Below, piece by piece: positions 1 through 11,900 of a stretch of 64,000 nt of DNA. Origin of the DNA: Pipra filicauda (taxonomy: Eukaryota; Chordata; Aves; Passeriformes; Pipridae); assembly GCF_003945595.2 (NCBI RefSeq), contig NW_024104414.1, forward strand, positions 496,001 through 560,000, written 5' to 3'. Positions within the stretch are counted from its first letter, which is position 1. The number at the start of each line of letters is the position of its first letter. A program made the position numbers and the translations under genes. Below the pieces are notes generated by a model. That model ran no database searches, had not been told where the DNA came from, and worked only from the letters and a program-made list of their open reading frames with translations.

Positions 1-23
1 CGCGGGGGACGATGCTCGGAGCG

Positions 24-155
24 GGGGGACACGGACAAGTGCGGGGGATGAATGGGAGTGGTCAATGGGGGGACACGGACAAGTGCGGGGGATGAATGGG
101 AGTGGTCAATGGGGGGACACGGACAAGTGCGGGGGATGAATGGGGAGTAATCAAT
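24..155. repeat. 44-bp minisatellite at the left edge
   Basis: About three copies of a GC-rich 44-bp unit containing ggacacggacaagtgcgg. The motif gacacgg begins at 28, 72 and 116, an exact 44-bp spacing. The third copy degrades into gagtaatcaatggggggg. It lies about 100 bp upstream of the probable ENC3 promoter elements. The array may begin left of the window, so copy number is a minimum. Confidence 0.9.
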
Positions 156-190
156 GGGGGGGATCAATGGGCGGGGGGGGGCTGACGGGC

Positions 191-202
191 TGCGCATGCG
201 CG
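191..202. promoter_or_regulatory. NRF1-like palindromic site
   Basis: TGCGCATGCGCG matches the NRF1 consensus YGCGCAYGCGCR. Such sites are common in CpG-island promoters near the start of transcription. It sits upstream of the CCAAT and GC boxes in the ENC3 5' region. Binding is inferred from the motif only. Confidence 0.55.
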
Positions 203-257
203 CGCCCGGCCCCGCCTTCCATTCACCAAGAGCGAGCGCAGGGCGCCGCGGACGCTG

Positions 258-287
258 ATTGGCTGCTGCGCGGGCGGGGGCGGGGCC
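258..287 (+). promoter_or_regulatory. Inverted CCAAT box and GC boxes of the ENC3 promoter
   Basis: ATTGG (reverse CCAAT, NF-Y type) at 258-262 is followed within 10 bases by overlapping GC boxes (gggcgggggcgggg) at 272-287. The whole stretch from about 170 to 1000 is very rich in G, C and CpG, as in a CpG-island promoter. No TATA box is visible. The transcription start cannot be placed precisely, but it should be between about 290 and 750 because a splice acceptor at 769 implies a 5' non-coding exon. Confidence 0.55.
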
Positions 288-346
288 GGCACGGGGCGGC
301 CACGCGGCGGCGGCGGCAGAACGGGCGGGGAGGGGGGCCGGGACCG

Positions 347-476
347 GGACCTCTGAGCAGAGCGAGGGACCTCTGAGCCAGGTGCGGGACCTCAGAGCCA
401 GGTGCGGAGCCCTCTGAGGTGCGGAACCGCGGGTGCGCGACCACGGGGCCTGGTGCGGGACCTCTGAGCCAGGTGC
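347..476. repeat. 20-bp tandem repeat in the ENC3 5' region
   Basis: Units of gggacctctgagccaggtgc start at 347 (partial), 366, 386 and about 457, with diverged copies between. Each full unit ends in GGTGCG, so the array repeatedly offers a weak splice-donor-like sequence. It lies in the likely 5' untranslated exon or first intron of ENC3. Confidence 0.7.
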
Positions 477-749
477 GGAGCCGGGGCGGGCCCGCGGGGC
501 GGGCTGGGCGCGGCAGCCCCGGGAGCGCACATCGCCCTCTCCCCGTACTACGCGGGGCCCGGCGGAGCCCTGAGCTGCCCTGGCGTTTGGTCCGGGGGCG
601 TCCGGTGCCCCGTTTCGGTTAGCGCTGGGCGAGACCCGCAGCTGCGGGACGGTCCCTCCGAGCTCCCCGTTCCGGGCGGTACCGCACTCCCGCCGCCGGC
701 TCCTCTCGGGCGCTGCTCCCCCGCCAGTGCCGGGCGCCCCGTGCTGACT

Positions 750-770
750 CGCCGCTTTTCCCTTTGCAGA
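750..770 (+). other. ENC3: Splice acceptor ahead of the ENC3 coding exon
   Basis: A pyrimidine-rich tract (cgcttttccctttgcag) ends in AG at 768-769, so the coding exon probably begins at 770, 15 bases before the ATG at 785. This implies at least one upstream non-coding exon. Its donor could not be fixed because the GC-rich repeats supply several GGTGCG candidates. Confidence 0.6.
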
Positions 771-784
771 GCGGTCTCAGCACT

Positions 785-2554
785 ATGTCCGTTAGCAGCC
801 ACGAGAACCGGAAATCCCGCTCGAGCTCCGGCTCCATGAACATCCACCTCTTCCACAAACCGGGCCACGCCGACAGCCTCCTCACCCAGCTCAACCTGCT
901 CCGCCAGCAGAACCTCTTCACCGACGTGGTGCTGCGGGCGGGGAACCGCAGCTTTCCCTGCCACCGTGCCGTCCTGGCTGCCTGCAGCCGCTACTTCAAC
1001 GCCATGTTCAGCGGGGGCCTCAAGGAGAGCAGAGATGCCGAGGTGAACTTTCACGACTCCCTGCACCCCGAGGTGCTGGAGCTGCTGCTGGACTATGCCT
1101 ACTCAGCCCGGGTACTGATCAACGAGGAGAACGCCGAGTCCCTGCTGGAGGCCGGGGACATGCTGCAGTTCCAGGATATTCGGGATGCCTCGGCCGACTT
1201 CCTGGAGAAGAACCTCTACCCTGGGAACTGCCTGAACATGCTGCTGCTGTCTGACGCCCACTGCTGCGAGCGGCTGCTGGAGCTGTCCTGGAGGATGGCG
1301 CTGGCCAACTTCACCTCACTCTGTAAGACCGAGGATTTCCTGAGGCTGCCCAAGGACAAGCTGCTGGAGCTGGTGGAGAGCGAGGAGCTGGAAGTGGAGG
1401 ATGAGACGCTGGTCTACGAGGCTGTCATGGGCTGGATCCGGTACGATCTGCCTCGGCGCCACGAGGTTCTGCCGGAACTGCTGCGCTCTGTCCGCCTGGC
1501 CCTGCTCCCTGAGTCCTACCTGTGCAAACAGGTGGCCAGTGAGAAGCTGGTGACCAGCCACAAGCTGGGGGAGGAGATCGTGGCTGACGCCGTGCGATGC
1601 AAGATGAAGATCCTGCAGAATGACGGGCTGGTGACGGGGTGCTGCGCCCGGCCTCGCAAGGTCAGCCAGGCCCTGCTGCTGCTCGGGGGTCAGACCTTCA
1701 TGTGCGACAAGATTTACATGCTGGACCATAAAACCAGCGAGATCATCCCCCGTGCCGACATCCCCAGCCCCCGTAAGGAGTGCAGTGCCTGCGCCATCGG
1801 CTGCAAGGTTTACATCACTGGGGGCAAAGGCTCTGAGAACGGCGCTTCCAGGGACGTCTGGGTCTACGACACTCTTCATGATGAGTGGGCAAAAGCTGCT
1901 CCCATGCTGGTGGCGCGGTTTGGCCACGGTTCCGCTGAGCTAGACCACTGCCTGTACGTGGTGGGGGGTCACACAGCCATGAGCGGGGCCTTCCCAGCCT
2001 CTCCCTCCGTCTCCCTCAAGCAGGTGGAGCACTATGACCCTCAGCTGGACAAGTGGTCCCTGGTGGCCCCTCTCCGGGAAGGCGTCAGCAACGCTGCTGT
2101 GGTGGGGGCCAAGATGAAGCTGTTTGTTTTTGGGGGCACCAGCGCCAACCAGAACAAGCTGCCCAAGGTGCAGTGCTTCGACTCCTGCCAGAACCGCTGG
2201 ACGGTGCCCACCAGCTGCCCCCAGCCCTGGCGCTACACGGCGGCTGCCGTGGTGGGCAGCCACATCATGGTCATCGGCGGGGACACGGAGTTCTCGGCCA
2301 GCTCCGCCTACCGCTTCCACAGTGACACCTACCAGTGGTCCAAGTTTGGGGATGTCACTGCCAAGCGCATCAGCTGCCGCGCTGTCACCTCGGGGAACAG
2401 GCTGTACGTGGTGGGGGGCTACTGCGGGGCCCAGCGCTGCAAGACCCTGGACTGCTACGATCCCTCGTCCGACACCTGGAGCAGCATCACCACAGTGCCA
2501 TATTCCCTCATCCCCACTGCCTTTGTCAGCACCTGGAAGTACCTGTCTGCCTGA
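785..2554 (+). CDS. ENC3: ENC3, ectodermal-neural cortex 3 (BTB-BACK-kelch protein)
   Basis: A single-exon reading frame of 589 aa, exactly the usual ENC-family length. It starts MSVSSHENRKSR, the family signature, at an ATG with A at -3. A longer frame opens upstream only through a TTG inside the splice acceptor. Domains: BTB at about residues 36-142 (FTDVVL, FPCHRAVLAACSRYF), BACK at about 148-245, then six kelch blades from about 300, each marked by a GG pair (LLGGQ, ITGGK, VVGGH, VFGGT, VIGGD, VVGGY). The end is SLIPTAFVSTWKYLSA. ENC proteins bind actin and act as CUL3-type adaptors in neural and ectodermal tissue. The protein resembles both ENC1 and KLHL25 (ENC2) but matches neither closely in the BACK region, and its neighbour is ARHGEF18 rather than ARHGEF28 or AKAP13. 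I therefore call it ENC3, reported as lost in eutherians. The alternative is a divergent KLHL25. Confidence 0.85.
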   Translation: MSVSSHENRKSRSSSGSMNIHLFHKPGHADSLLTQLNLLRQQNLFTDVVLRAGNRSFPCHRAVLAACSRYFNAMFSGGLKESRDAEVNFHDSLHPEVLELLLDYAYSARVLINEENAESLLEAGDMLQFQDIRDASADFLEKNLYPGNCLNMLLLSDAHCCERLLELSWRMALANFTSLCKTEDFLRLPKDKLLELVESEELEVEDETLVYEAVMGWIRYDLPRRHEVLPELLRSVRLALLPESYLCKQVASEKLVTSHKLGEEIVADAVRCKMKILQNDGLVTGCCARPRKVSQALLLLGGQTFMCDKIYMLDHKTSEIIPRADIPSPRKECSACAIGCKVYITGGKGSENGASRDVWVYDTLHDEWAKAAPMLVARFGHGSAELDHCLYVVGGHTAMSGAFPASPSVSLKQVEHYDPQLDKWSLVAPLREGVSNAAVVGAKMKLFVFGGTSANQNKLPKVQCFDSCQNRWTVPTSCPQPWRYTAAAVVGSHIMVIGGDTEFSASSAYRFHSDTYQWSKFGDVTAKRISCRAVTSGNRLYVVGGYCGAQRCKTLDCYDPSSDTWSSITTVPYSLIPTAFVSTWKYLSA

Positions 2555-4070
2555 GAGTGGCAAAGACTGGGAGGTAAATAGTTGTGGATCAACCTAGAGC
2601 TCCTATGTATAACTTTGTGCTGCACAAAGGTTAAACCTTGAGGGGTAGATGCACGTGGATCTGGACTGCAGTTGTCCTCTTGCGAGCATCAGCTCCAGAA
2701 AACATGTTTTCAGGCTGGCAGTTTGGGATCTAAAACCCTGCAGGAGAGAGAAAGTCTCTTTAAGGTGCCAAAATGCTGCAGGGAGAAGATTGGTATAAAT
2801 AACAGGACTCTTAACCTGGCATCTTAGCCCTGCCACTGAGTCTTGGCCTATGCAAAGATTTTGGGGAATGCTCTGTGTGAGGATTGGGTGTCATCCCTAG
2901 GTCAGAAGGCTGCTGGAGTGGATGTTTTCCCAGGCTCGGTGTCTGCAGGAGCTGGGACAGACCGTGCGGTTCCACGGGGCTGCTTTTAGCACAGCCTCCT
3001 CCTCCTGGTGCCACAGTTAATCTGCCAGTGGCACCCAAATGTCTTGTGGGACGCCAGGGCTGGGAGCTGGTGCCAGAACAAGATTATAGCTGGGATTTAG
3101 TCCCAGAGTGGTGGGTAATTGCGTTTATAAGACAAACCCTGTCTATGTATAAACACAGGGTTTCTCTGCTTCTAATTATTCCCTGGTGTCCCTTTCATGC
3201 CATTGCTTCCCTGCTACAGAGAGACTGACTTTCAAACATTTGTAACTGGAATTAAACCTTTCTAAAAGGCTCTTTGGCAGAAATGATGCCAATGAATCAC
3301 AGATCCTGCAGGGTTTTTATTTTCTCCTTGCAAGAGTTGTACTAGTCAAATGAACTTATTAATGCAATAAAATATCCTGTGATACCTGTAGAAGATTCCT
3401 GGACCTTGAGGGAAATCAGCAGCCATTCATTGCTGAGCTCTCTGTGGGATCCAAGGCCTGAGGGGTGTTGGGTTTGCTGTGCACTGGTGTCACAACACTC
3501 TGCTTCAGGCTTCACACCTTATTATGCCAGTGTCTCACTTGACTGAGGATCCAGATGGATCCAGATGGAAAACACCTCCTCCTATCCAGCAAGTCCGTGA
3601 GCTGGGTGCCAGTGTGGGTCCCACCAGCACCTGCAGGGCTCAAGGCAATACAGCTCTGGCTTTGAAGTGCTCCTGCAAATCCATCTCCTCGGTCAGCCCA
3701 GGGAGGGGACAAGCATAGAGGGACCTCCTTGGGCTGGAAGCTTGTGCTCTCCCTGGAGACAGCAAAAGGTGTCCAGGTTTTCCACTAACTCAGAGGCTGA
3801 TCTCAGAGCAGGAACCAGAGGAATATTTTGGGTTTTTAGTGGTATTTACTAGAAAGGACAAAGGACGCTCCTGACTGGCCACAGGCTCTGGACTGTGCTG
3901 CTGGGACTCTCAGCACAGGCAGCACTAGAGGCTGGAATGTCTGAACATGTGACAGTACTTTGCCCATGGGCTGGTTCTTTACATTTATTTTTTTTTATAC
4001 AGCAGTTGTGTGTTTATTACTCAGCCTGGAGCTACTTAAATAAATTTGAATAAAATCCATTGTGTTCATT
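2555..4070 (+). other. ENC3: Probable 3' untranslated region of ENC3
   Basis: No further coding signal follows the TGA at 2552-2554. Composition drops from GC-rich to mixed. A possible early poly(A) signal AATAAA lies at 3366-3371, and a stronger pair at 4039-4044 and 4049-4054. The 3' end is inferred, not observed. Confidence 0.55.
4039..4054 (+). terminator. ENC3: Tandem poly(A) signals, likely end of ENC3 transcript
   Basis: Two AATAAA hexamers at 4039-4044 and 4049-4054 are followed by a GT-rich stretch (ccattgtgttcattg), the usual arrangement of a cleavage site. A shorter transcript could end after AATAAA at 3366-3371. Confidence 0.55.
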
Positions 4071-4810
4071 GCCTGCTCTGTACGATTAAGCTGCAGGTTT
4101 TCCCAGCCCTTGCTATATAGTAAGGAGTATTCCCTGCTTGAGTCCAAATCGAGGGCTCAGATCTTCCTGTATCTTTGTAACATGGGACTGAGGGAAGCCC
4201 AGCTCTCACACTGCCTTCAAGCTTTGAGGAACACACAAATCTGTTTAAAACTCCAAAGGTTAAGCTATTCTCTGTCCTTACCTGGTCATCCTCCATGGGT
4301 CTGGGTTTCCTCACTGTCCAAAGGAATGGGGGAAAGTGTTGCCCCTTCTGTCCCCAAGGGCTGTGCTCTCCAGGCCCTGCTCCAAGGGAGGGGGGACAGT
4401 GGCTGGGAAGGAAAAGCTCTGTTAGAGGGGTAGGAGACAGGAATCAGCACAGTCAGAGGAAACAGGACCAAAGGTACAACCAACTGTCTCACCATGGAAG
4501 CAGAGTCTGGGTGTGATCCATTATTTCAGAGTTAAATAAATCAATGTCACAGCCCTTCCAAGCTGCTCGTACAGGCAGCTGGCATGACTGGAAATGAGCT
4601 GCCCTGCTGGGGACTGGAGCAGATACACAGACTTCATTTCCACCTTGTTTTCTGATGCCTTTGCCATTTTCAGCTCCCAGGCTAGGCCTTTTTTCATGTA
4701 CCCTTGCTGTGCCACCTCTCCATCACTGGCTGCAGGGAGAGGAGCCCACAGCCTGGAGCACACAGGAAGCTGCAGGGAAAAAAGACCCATTTCAGTGGGA
4801 AAAGGCTGTT

Positions 4811-4845
4811 AAGATCATGGAGTCCAACCACCTAGCAGCTCCCAG
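4811..4845 (-). mobile_element. Possible CR1 LINE tail scrap
   Basis: The words gttaagatcatggagtccaa and ccacctagca recall the extreme 3' end of avian CR1 read in reverse. Only about 35 bases are recognisable, so this is weak. Confidence 0.35.
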
Positions 4846-6381
4846 CTTGACTGTGCCTCACACACACACACATGCAGGCAAGGGAAAGTCATGGCACAGG
4901 ACAAGGCTGGGATGGGCAGCCATCAGGAAGTGTCTCCAACCCTGTTCCCAACCAGGAGCAGTTTCACCTTTGTTCCATCCACAGTTCTTCCTGAGGGTTG
5001 GACAGAGTGTGACTTTGCTCAGCAAGTCAGAGGAGCAGAGCTTTCATTCATGGCTGTTTGAGCAGCAGCTGTTTTATTTATGCTGCCAAGCAGTAAGTGT
5101 TGGCTCCCAGCCACATCCTGCTCTGGGGACGGAGCAGCTCCAGCGGCTCAGGTCCGTCTGCCTCCCGCACCTGGCGCTGGGCATCATCTGAGCTGGGTTT
5201 GGGTAGTCTCAGCTGGTGGAACCAGCAGCCCCCACTGCTGCTGAAGGCTTTACAAGGGCTGGGCATTGTTTCCTCGTTTCAGTCCAACTGCCTCTCAGGG
5301 AAAACCAGCACTACAAGCACATCGGGGCTCAGCTGCACCGGTGGCTCCCTGCTGCTGGCAACAAAACCTCATCCTCCTTCACCTGGCAGACAGCCCTGTG
5401 CCATCCCTCAGCTCCACCTCCTGCTGGCAGGAACCAGCTCCCAGCCCAGCAGGGAGCACCCTGGGGAAAACCAGACAGCTTTACTCGTGCTTGGGTCTGC
5501 TGGAGTCAAGTCATCCCAACAGACCTGTTTTCCCAGTTTGACATTTCCATGCATTGATCCACTTGCTGCTTCAGTGCCGGGGCCAGAGGATTCAGGCCAA
5601 CTGAGCTGGAGGTGAATTTGGTTGCTGGGGCAGAAATCCTCCTGAATGAACAGAGTTTAGAATCTCAACATAGCTCAGACTTAGGCATCTCCTCCTAGCC
5701 CAGCTCCCCCATTTGTAGCTGCACCCCTCCAGCTGCAGGAGCTAAACCCCAGCCCACAGTCACATCTGGAAGAGGCAACACACATGGGCTTCACTAGGCT
5801 CAAAGCCAAAACAATCCAAGTGTGACATTGCTGTCTCAAGGGATGGTCCTATTCTCACACAAAGCCTACAAGCCAGCACAGCCAGAGAAATAGGGGATCA
5901 GACTGACCCACCTCCCTCCTGGCCACAAGGCAAGACAGTTAGGGTTGATTTTAAGAGAATTCTACTGCTGCTTAGGGGCGTTCTGCTCAGCAGCTCCTGC
6001 TGCCAGAGCACCGAGGCAACACACGGCTTTTCTCCCTTCCCAGCTCAGCAGTAACTTAAAAATTCCACTTTCTGGCTAAGATGGGACATTCCAATGTTCT
6101 GCAGCGCACCCACCACACATCTAGCAAGGAACTGTTACAATGACAATTCATGGTAGCCCAGCAAAACAAAGCTCTAACTACACACAGTGTGTTTTTTGTC
6201 CAATGTTCTAGGAGGGAAAACAGACACTGCACACCTAACTGTCTGAAATTCCCTGGCAAATCTGCTTATCACATGCAGTGATCTGAGATGGCTTCAGGTC
6301 TAGCAACACACTGTGCCCCTCACAGTGAAATGACATCAACTGCTGCTCTGACGTGGGAGAGGCACATTTGCTCCTGTGCAC

Positions 6382-6672
6382 ATGGAATCATGGAATGGTT
6401 TGGGTTGGGAAGGGCCATAAAGCCCATCCAGTCTCACCCCCTGCTGTGGGCAGGGATGCCTTCCATGAGCCCAGGTTGCTCCAAGCCCTGTCCAACCTGG
6501 CCTTGGACAATGCCAGGGATGGGGTAGCCACAGCTTCTCTGGGCAACCTGTGCCAGGGCCTCCCCACCCTCACAGGGAAGAATTTCTTTCCCATATCCAA
6601 TCTAACCCTGCTCTCTGTCAGGCAGAAGCCATTCTCCCTTGTCCTGTCACTCCGGGCCCTTGTCCAAAGTCA
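6382..6672 (-). mobile_element. CR1 LINE 3' fragment
   Basis: The plus strand reads tcatggaatggtttgggttg, then the familiar reverse-complement CR1 text (cttctctgggcaacctgtgc; cttgtcctgtcactcc). The element is therefore in minus orientation, 5'-truncated and reduced to about 290 bases of the 3' end. This repeat family is dominant in bird genomes. Confidence 0.9.
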
Positions 6673-8912
6673 AGGAGCCCCACAACAAACTGATCCCTGA
6701 GCTGTTTGAGCCTCCAGTGCACGTGACAGTCCCAGAGCCAGGGACCGTGTGTCGCACGCTCCAGCACTTCCAGCTCTGAGAGGATTTGCTGCTTCTGGGC
6801 CCATAGGATCTGGCAGAGGATAAAAGCCAAAGAGTGTAGGACAGGCCCCACATCCCTCATCTGCTGAGCCTTGAGCTGGCCCCATCGCTGGGATGAGAAA
6901 TTAAACCGGATTTGAATCACAGGGGTGAGGAAAGGGAAAGGTAGCAAACAGTACATTCCCACTGTCAGAGCACACTATGGAGCCAATCCCCTCTGAGCAT
7001 GTTTGTCCTCAAGCATCTGGTTTGCTGATGAGTCTCAGATGCAGTATGGGAACCATCAGCCTCGTCTCACCCACATGAAAGAGGAAGGTTTAGCATAAAG
7101 CTGGTCATTGCCGATGGTCCCGGAATGATTCATACAGAGAAAGAATGCGGTTTGGGTTTCGGGTTAATTAGCTGCAGATTTCAGAGAGAGACAAGGCAGG
7201 GCGGAGCTGCTGCAATAATGGTATGAGCACAGCTCTAAAGGCATCACCAGCCACCCATCCTGAGCTCACACCCTCCCCGAGATCACGCCCTCCCTGAGCT
7301 CACAGAGCAGCGACAGCCTTATCATTGCCACTGCAAGGCAAGGTGTTTGCAATCCCCAAGGAATGTCTGCCTGGCTGTTGTGGCAAAAACTGAGCACAGC
7401 AACACCCACACATCTTTGAACACCGATGGCTGCAGCGGCACCAAGTTTCTAACAGATGCAAATGTTGCCCAGGATTTAAACTTGCCTCTACTGAGCTCTG
7501 GGCTGCTGCAGCTGGGCAGTTCCCAATGGGAATCTGTGCTGCAGGGAACCCTCTGGGCTGTGTTGACCCTGGATCTCCCTGAACCCTGCATCTCCCTGAT
7601 CCAGGCTCTTCTGTCTTTCTACAAACAATTCCTACAGGTCTGACACATGAATTTGCAGAACACAGTGCAGCTCCTTGTAACTTCTCTGCTATACTGTCCC
7701 TCTCTGCTGCCCCCCACAAAATCACTTTGATTCCATTTCTTGCTGCTGAAAAGTATTTAGAGATGGACATGGAGTCACCGGCCTTGCTCTGGTGACACAG
7801 ACACGAGGTCTGGAAGCACAGAGGCAGTGACTGCACCACAGCTCAGCTCCTGGGAGCTCAATGGGGCAGATAGAAGGAATATTCTCCTGAAGGAAGCACA
7901 AGCAAAAGCTTCTACACACACACAGACAGACACACAGACTGTAAGACATTATTCTGTCACACATCAGTCTGTTAGTTCCCATGAAGACCAAGTTTTAAAC
8001 ACTGGTCTGCCTAGAAGTGTTTGATTATTGACATATGCTGGAAAAGTAGAAAAACTGATATTTTTCCAGTTGAGTTCCAGTTTGTGCTGCAACGCAGATG
8101 TCACATGGACTTCAGAGACTGACAAGTGCTGACTCATCCTGTACAGAGAGACTCCAGGTCCCCCAAAGCTGCTCCGATAAGCCCCAAAGGCAGGGATGGG
8201 CAGACAGCCCGACTGGCACCGGCACCAACCCTGGTTCAGATTTCTCCTCAACACTGGCTGCACCGCAGGATTTTGATGATAAAATTCTCCCTCTTCCTTG
8301 AGAGCACCAAACCACATCCCAGTTCTCCCACTCTCCCCAGTTCTGCATCTGTTCTCATCTCCAGAAATGATTCCAGGTTACAGCTCTTGGGTTCCCTTGC
8401 CAGTGTGCCACGAGTGGGGATTTCACCAGGAAGCACAGCACCAGCCAGAGGCTGTGGGATGGTGCTGGCAGGTAGGGCTGCCAAATTGGCACAGGCACCA
8501 GGGAGAAAGTTTCTATTTTTATTATACTTGTTCCAAGGGGGAACCGATACTGCCTGGGACAGAGCCAGGCATGTCTCAGGCTGGCACCATGCAAAGCACC
8601 TCCACACTAATGTAAGCAACTCAACTGAGTTCACCCTCTCACCAGTGAGTTCAGATGCTTGGGAGCAGCTGATCTTTCCCTCAGGTGTTCACCTCTCTGC
8701 CAAGGGCTGCAGCTATTGTTATCCTCCACTGAACACCTCTCGTGCTCCGTCCTCTTCTTTGGAAAATCATCGGTTTTGCTCATATGGCACATTATTTCTG
8801 TCCAGGGCAGAAAATGAGAAGCACGTGAGAAGTGGCAGCTGCTTTGATCTTCAGTTCAAATAGAAAATAATAAATAATTATATAAAGGCAGACAGCTTTT
8901 AAATGTTCTTTT

Positions 8913-8918
8913 TTTATT
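8913..8918 (-). terminator. ARHGEF18: Candidate poly(A) signal of ARHGEF18
   Basis: The plus strand tttatt inside tttttttattgctag gives AATAAA on the minus strand. It is the furthest downstream such signal before composition changes to the GC-richer intergenic DNA. The usual GT-rich downstream element is not obvious, so the assignment is tentative. Confidence 0.35.
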
Positions 8919-11900
8919 GCTAGAAGTTGGTTTCAGTCCTATTGCAGCTTTGAAATCCTTCAGTGGAGAAACATTGCAATCATTGTAAAAATCATCATTT
9001 GGTGTGCTAAGATCAAGTTTACAATTAATCAAGAGTGCACAATTCAACAGAATATTAACATTTAACCATCAACTTTACAAATAAAATAGACTACAAAGAT
9101 GTTGCTACTGCAGTATCAACAGTAAAGGAAATATTTACAATGTTTACACCCTAACAAAAAAAATAAACCAAACTCTTCCCCAACAAAATGGTCAATTTAA
9201 CCATGGACCATGATTATTTATTAAATCTTTACAGTGCAAGGTGGGCCTAGAAACCAGACCTAAGACTAAAGAGCATCAAGAGAGTTCACAGCTCTGAGTG
9301 AGATGCACACAGCTATGCCAACAGGATCTCCATCTGTGAGAGATTTCCTTCCGGGCACAAACAGAAATGGAATTTGAAATAAACTTTTCTAAAGTGCTCC
9401 AATTGCTCTCAGTACAAAAATATAAAAAACTGATTTATAAACATGGCACAAATGTTATGAATCAGAGCTCACGCAAATGCTGTCTGAAGAAGGAACATGC
9501 TGATGGTGAGTGATGAAGTTGCCAGTGGTTACGGAGATGTTGAGTCTGGTCTCAGAGCAGGGGAGAGGCTTGGCTTTACCTACAGCACATGTGTAACCTG
9601 GCATCAAGATTTGTTTCCTTGTAGATGTGAGAACTGCTGGGGAAGACAACAAAATCTCCAAATTCCCTTGCACAGGGGCACAACACACAGGGACTCCACT
9701 GAGCAGCACCAGGGAGCCATAGCTCCCATTCTGCAGAGTTAGAAGAGAAACAAAATACGGATTTTTAACCCTTTCCTAGTTTAAGCTTCAGCTTTCATCA
9801 TAAATGCAAATGACAAACACCAAGCTCCATGTATGCAGGATCATCTGACTATTACTGAGCAAGACAAAACTGCCTGCAAATTATTTAGAAATGGCTCCTA
9901 CCTGTGCAGGAATGCAAGTACCTGGATGAGCAAGCATCTCTAGGAATACCAATTCTTCTGCCTCATGCTGGGGGATGATGAGTGATCTCAATTTGTGGGA
10001 CAGGCCACAGCTACAATCCACAGACAGCACAGTTAAAAACTAGGGAAGCTTTCACAACACACACAGGGCAGCTGTGCTCAGCACTAGTGACCACGGAGGG
10101 ATCCTCAGCCTGGAACACAAGGATGACCACATTCCAGGTGGGAAGAGAAAGAGGAAGCCTCCTTTACACCAGCATCCAAATTGAAATCAGAACCACAGAA
10201 ACAGCCTCTACTCTGCAACAGCACAATATTAAAGGACAAACATGCTGCTAATTTTAAGGCTGTGACACCAAGCAAACACGGTGGCAATTCAAAGCTCATG
10301 CTGGCATTTCCTCCACACCCCAGCTCAGGGAGAAGCCAAAAGGCACCTGGGAGGCACAGAATTTTGAACTGTCTAATCCTCAGAAATCACTTAAAAGAAA
10401 ACTTTTATCTGAAGTGATTGAAAAGTCCAATGGAAAGGATGTGACTCAGAATCAATAGCAGGTTACTTAGCCCAGGACACAGCAGTATTTTGCGAACTAA
10501 TTTGCCTAGAAGAGTTATTTTTCTAGGACCAAGATCTGAGCAAAGAGTCCAAAACAAGTTACTCAGCTGGAGTGGTTTGATAACAATTTCACAGATTCAG
10601 TTTTGCACAAGTGAAGAGGCTCTTTATTTATTTAAAGAAAATCATATTTATGTAAATAAAATAATTCACTTGCTTCCCTCAGCCTTCCACGAATCACCTG
10701 CCTATGCTCTGGTAGGGTAACCCTGCACTAGCAATGAGGTATCACAACACCTGCTAATTCCAGAACCTTCTCTAAGCTGGGTCCAGTCCCGAGCAGGAAG
10801 CCACACCAATACCCATGATCCACACCCAAGTGAGAGAAGATACTGTCTCAATTCTGGGTGAAAACAGGTTTCATAAAGCCAACTGCAGCCAGACATGTGG
10901 ACTGAAGTCAGAAAATTACTTTTAAGGTCATTTCCCTATTACACATTGAAGACCCATATTCCAAGGGGCTTTTGGGGTTGAAAAACGGCCTGGCCTGTCA
11001 TGGGCCTGGGTCCATTTATTAACAGCCAAAACTTATTCAAAGTACTGCTGACAATGAGTATTAATATAATTATGTTTAAGTTAAAACATTAAAAGAAATG
11101 AGACCTCACTGCAGACTTTACTTTCCAGATGTCACTGTTCTACATTCAAATTCATCCATTGCACAGAAGTAGAAAGCAGACAATGAGCTGCTCCAGCCAT
11201 ACTTTAGGACAGGCACAAAATTAAACTAAAGAAATGTTTCCAAAAATTGTTTCCAAACACCCAAACTGACATCCTTTTTAGCTGAGGTGGTTTATTCCAC
11301 TGATGCAACTTAGCTTTAGGCTAAAACTCCTAAAAACCTGGTAATTTAAGGCAAAGGGGGCACCGAGTTTTCACTAGGAGTGGCCCAAACCACAGCACGA
11401 AGGGAAGAACATACAGTGCATTCCTGCTGCTTCCCTGTGTGCTTCCAGGAGAAATCACAGGGAAGCAGAGGTGACTGGACTGTTGGATCTCACACTGCTG
11501 GCTTGATCAGAAGTTATGCTGATTTTAAGAATTCCCCTCCATTCCAATCTAACTTTTAGAAACACAAAACTGAATATAGGGTAGAATTATGTTCTAACCA
11601 ACACTGTATCACAACAACACAAAAATCACCATGTCTAAATTTTGCAGTGCTGCTGATTTACCAAGCAGTCCTTCACAGCAAAGTGTGTCCAGTTTCACAG
11701 CACTGCTTTGTTGGAAGCTGGGGGAGCATCCGCAGTGTGGTAATGAGCCACGTGGTTCCGAGTTTCCTCTCACTGAACTCAGTGCCATTGCCTCAGGTTT
11801 GTACCAGTATCACACAGCAAAGAAAAAGACCCTTAAATCCAACAAGTGTTCCAGCAGGAGTGCTTGTCCCTAAGACCAATTCACTATTTTGTGGCTTATC

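Larger units (their letters stand above)
4075..8885. other. Intergenic region between the convergent ENC3 and ARHGEF18
   Basis: About 4.8 kb with no exon I can support. It contains a CR1 fragment at 6382-6672, a possible CR1 tail scrap near 4811-4845, a short CA run at 4859-4872 and a CA/CAGA-rich patch at about 7914-7940. Frames as long as 245 codons occur (8126-8863, GTG start) but show no family resemblance. Confidence 0.6.

Noticed and set aside
140..622. Open frames in the GC-rich ENC3 5' region
   Set aside because: They contain arginine/glycine/proline-rich peptides typical of CpG islands and tandem repeats, and they are interrupted by promoter elements.
1316..2563. Long minus-strand frames of about 203 and 207 codons opposite ENC3
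   Set aside because: They are shadows of the high-GC kelch coding exon with no independent homology.
4982..5093. Exon-like stretch on the plus strand with an acceptor (tccatccacag) and donor (gcagtaagtg)
   Set aside because: A lone acceptor-donor pair with no partner exons, no recognised peptide and no gene on this strand beyond the ENC3 poly(A) signals. Probably chance.
8126..8863. Open frame of 245 codons on the plus strand between the two genes
   Set aside because: It starts at GTG, has no recognisable family features, and lies in intergenic DNA with no splice or promoter context.
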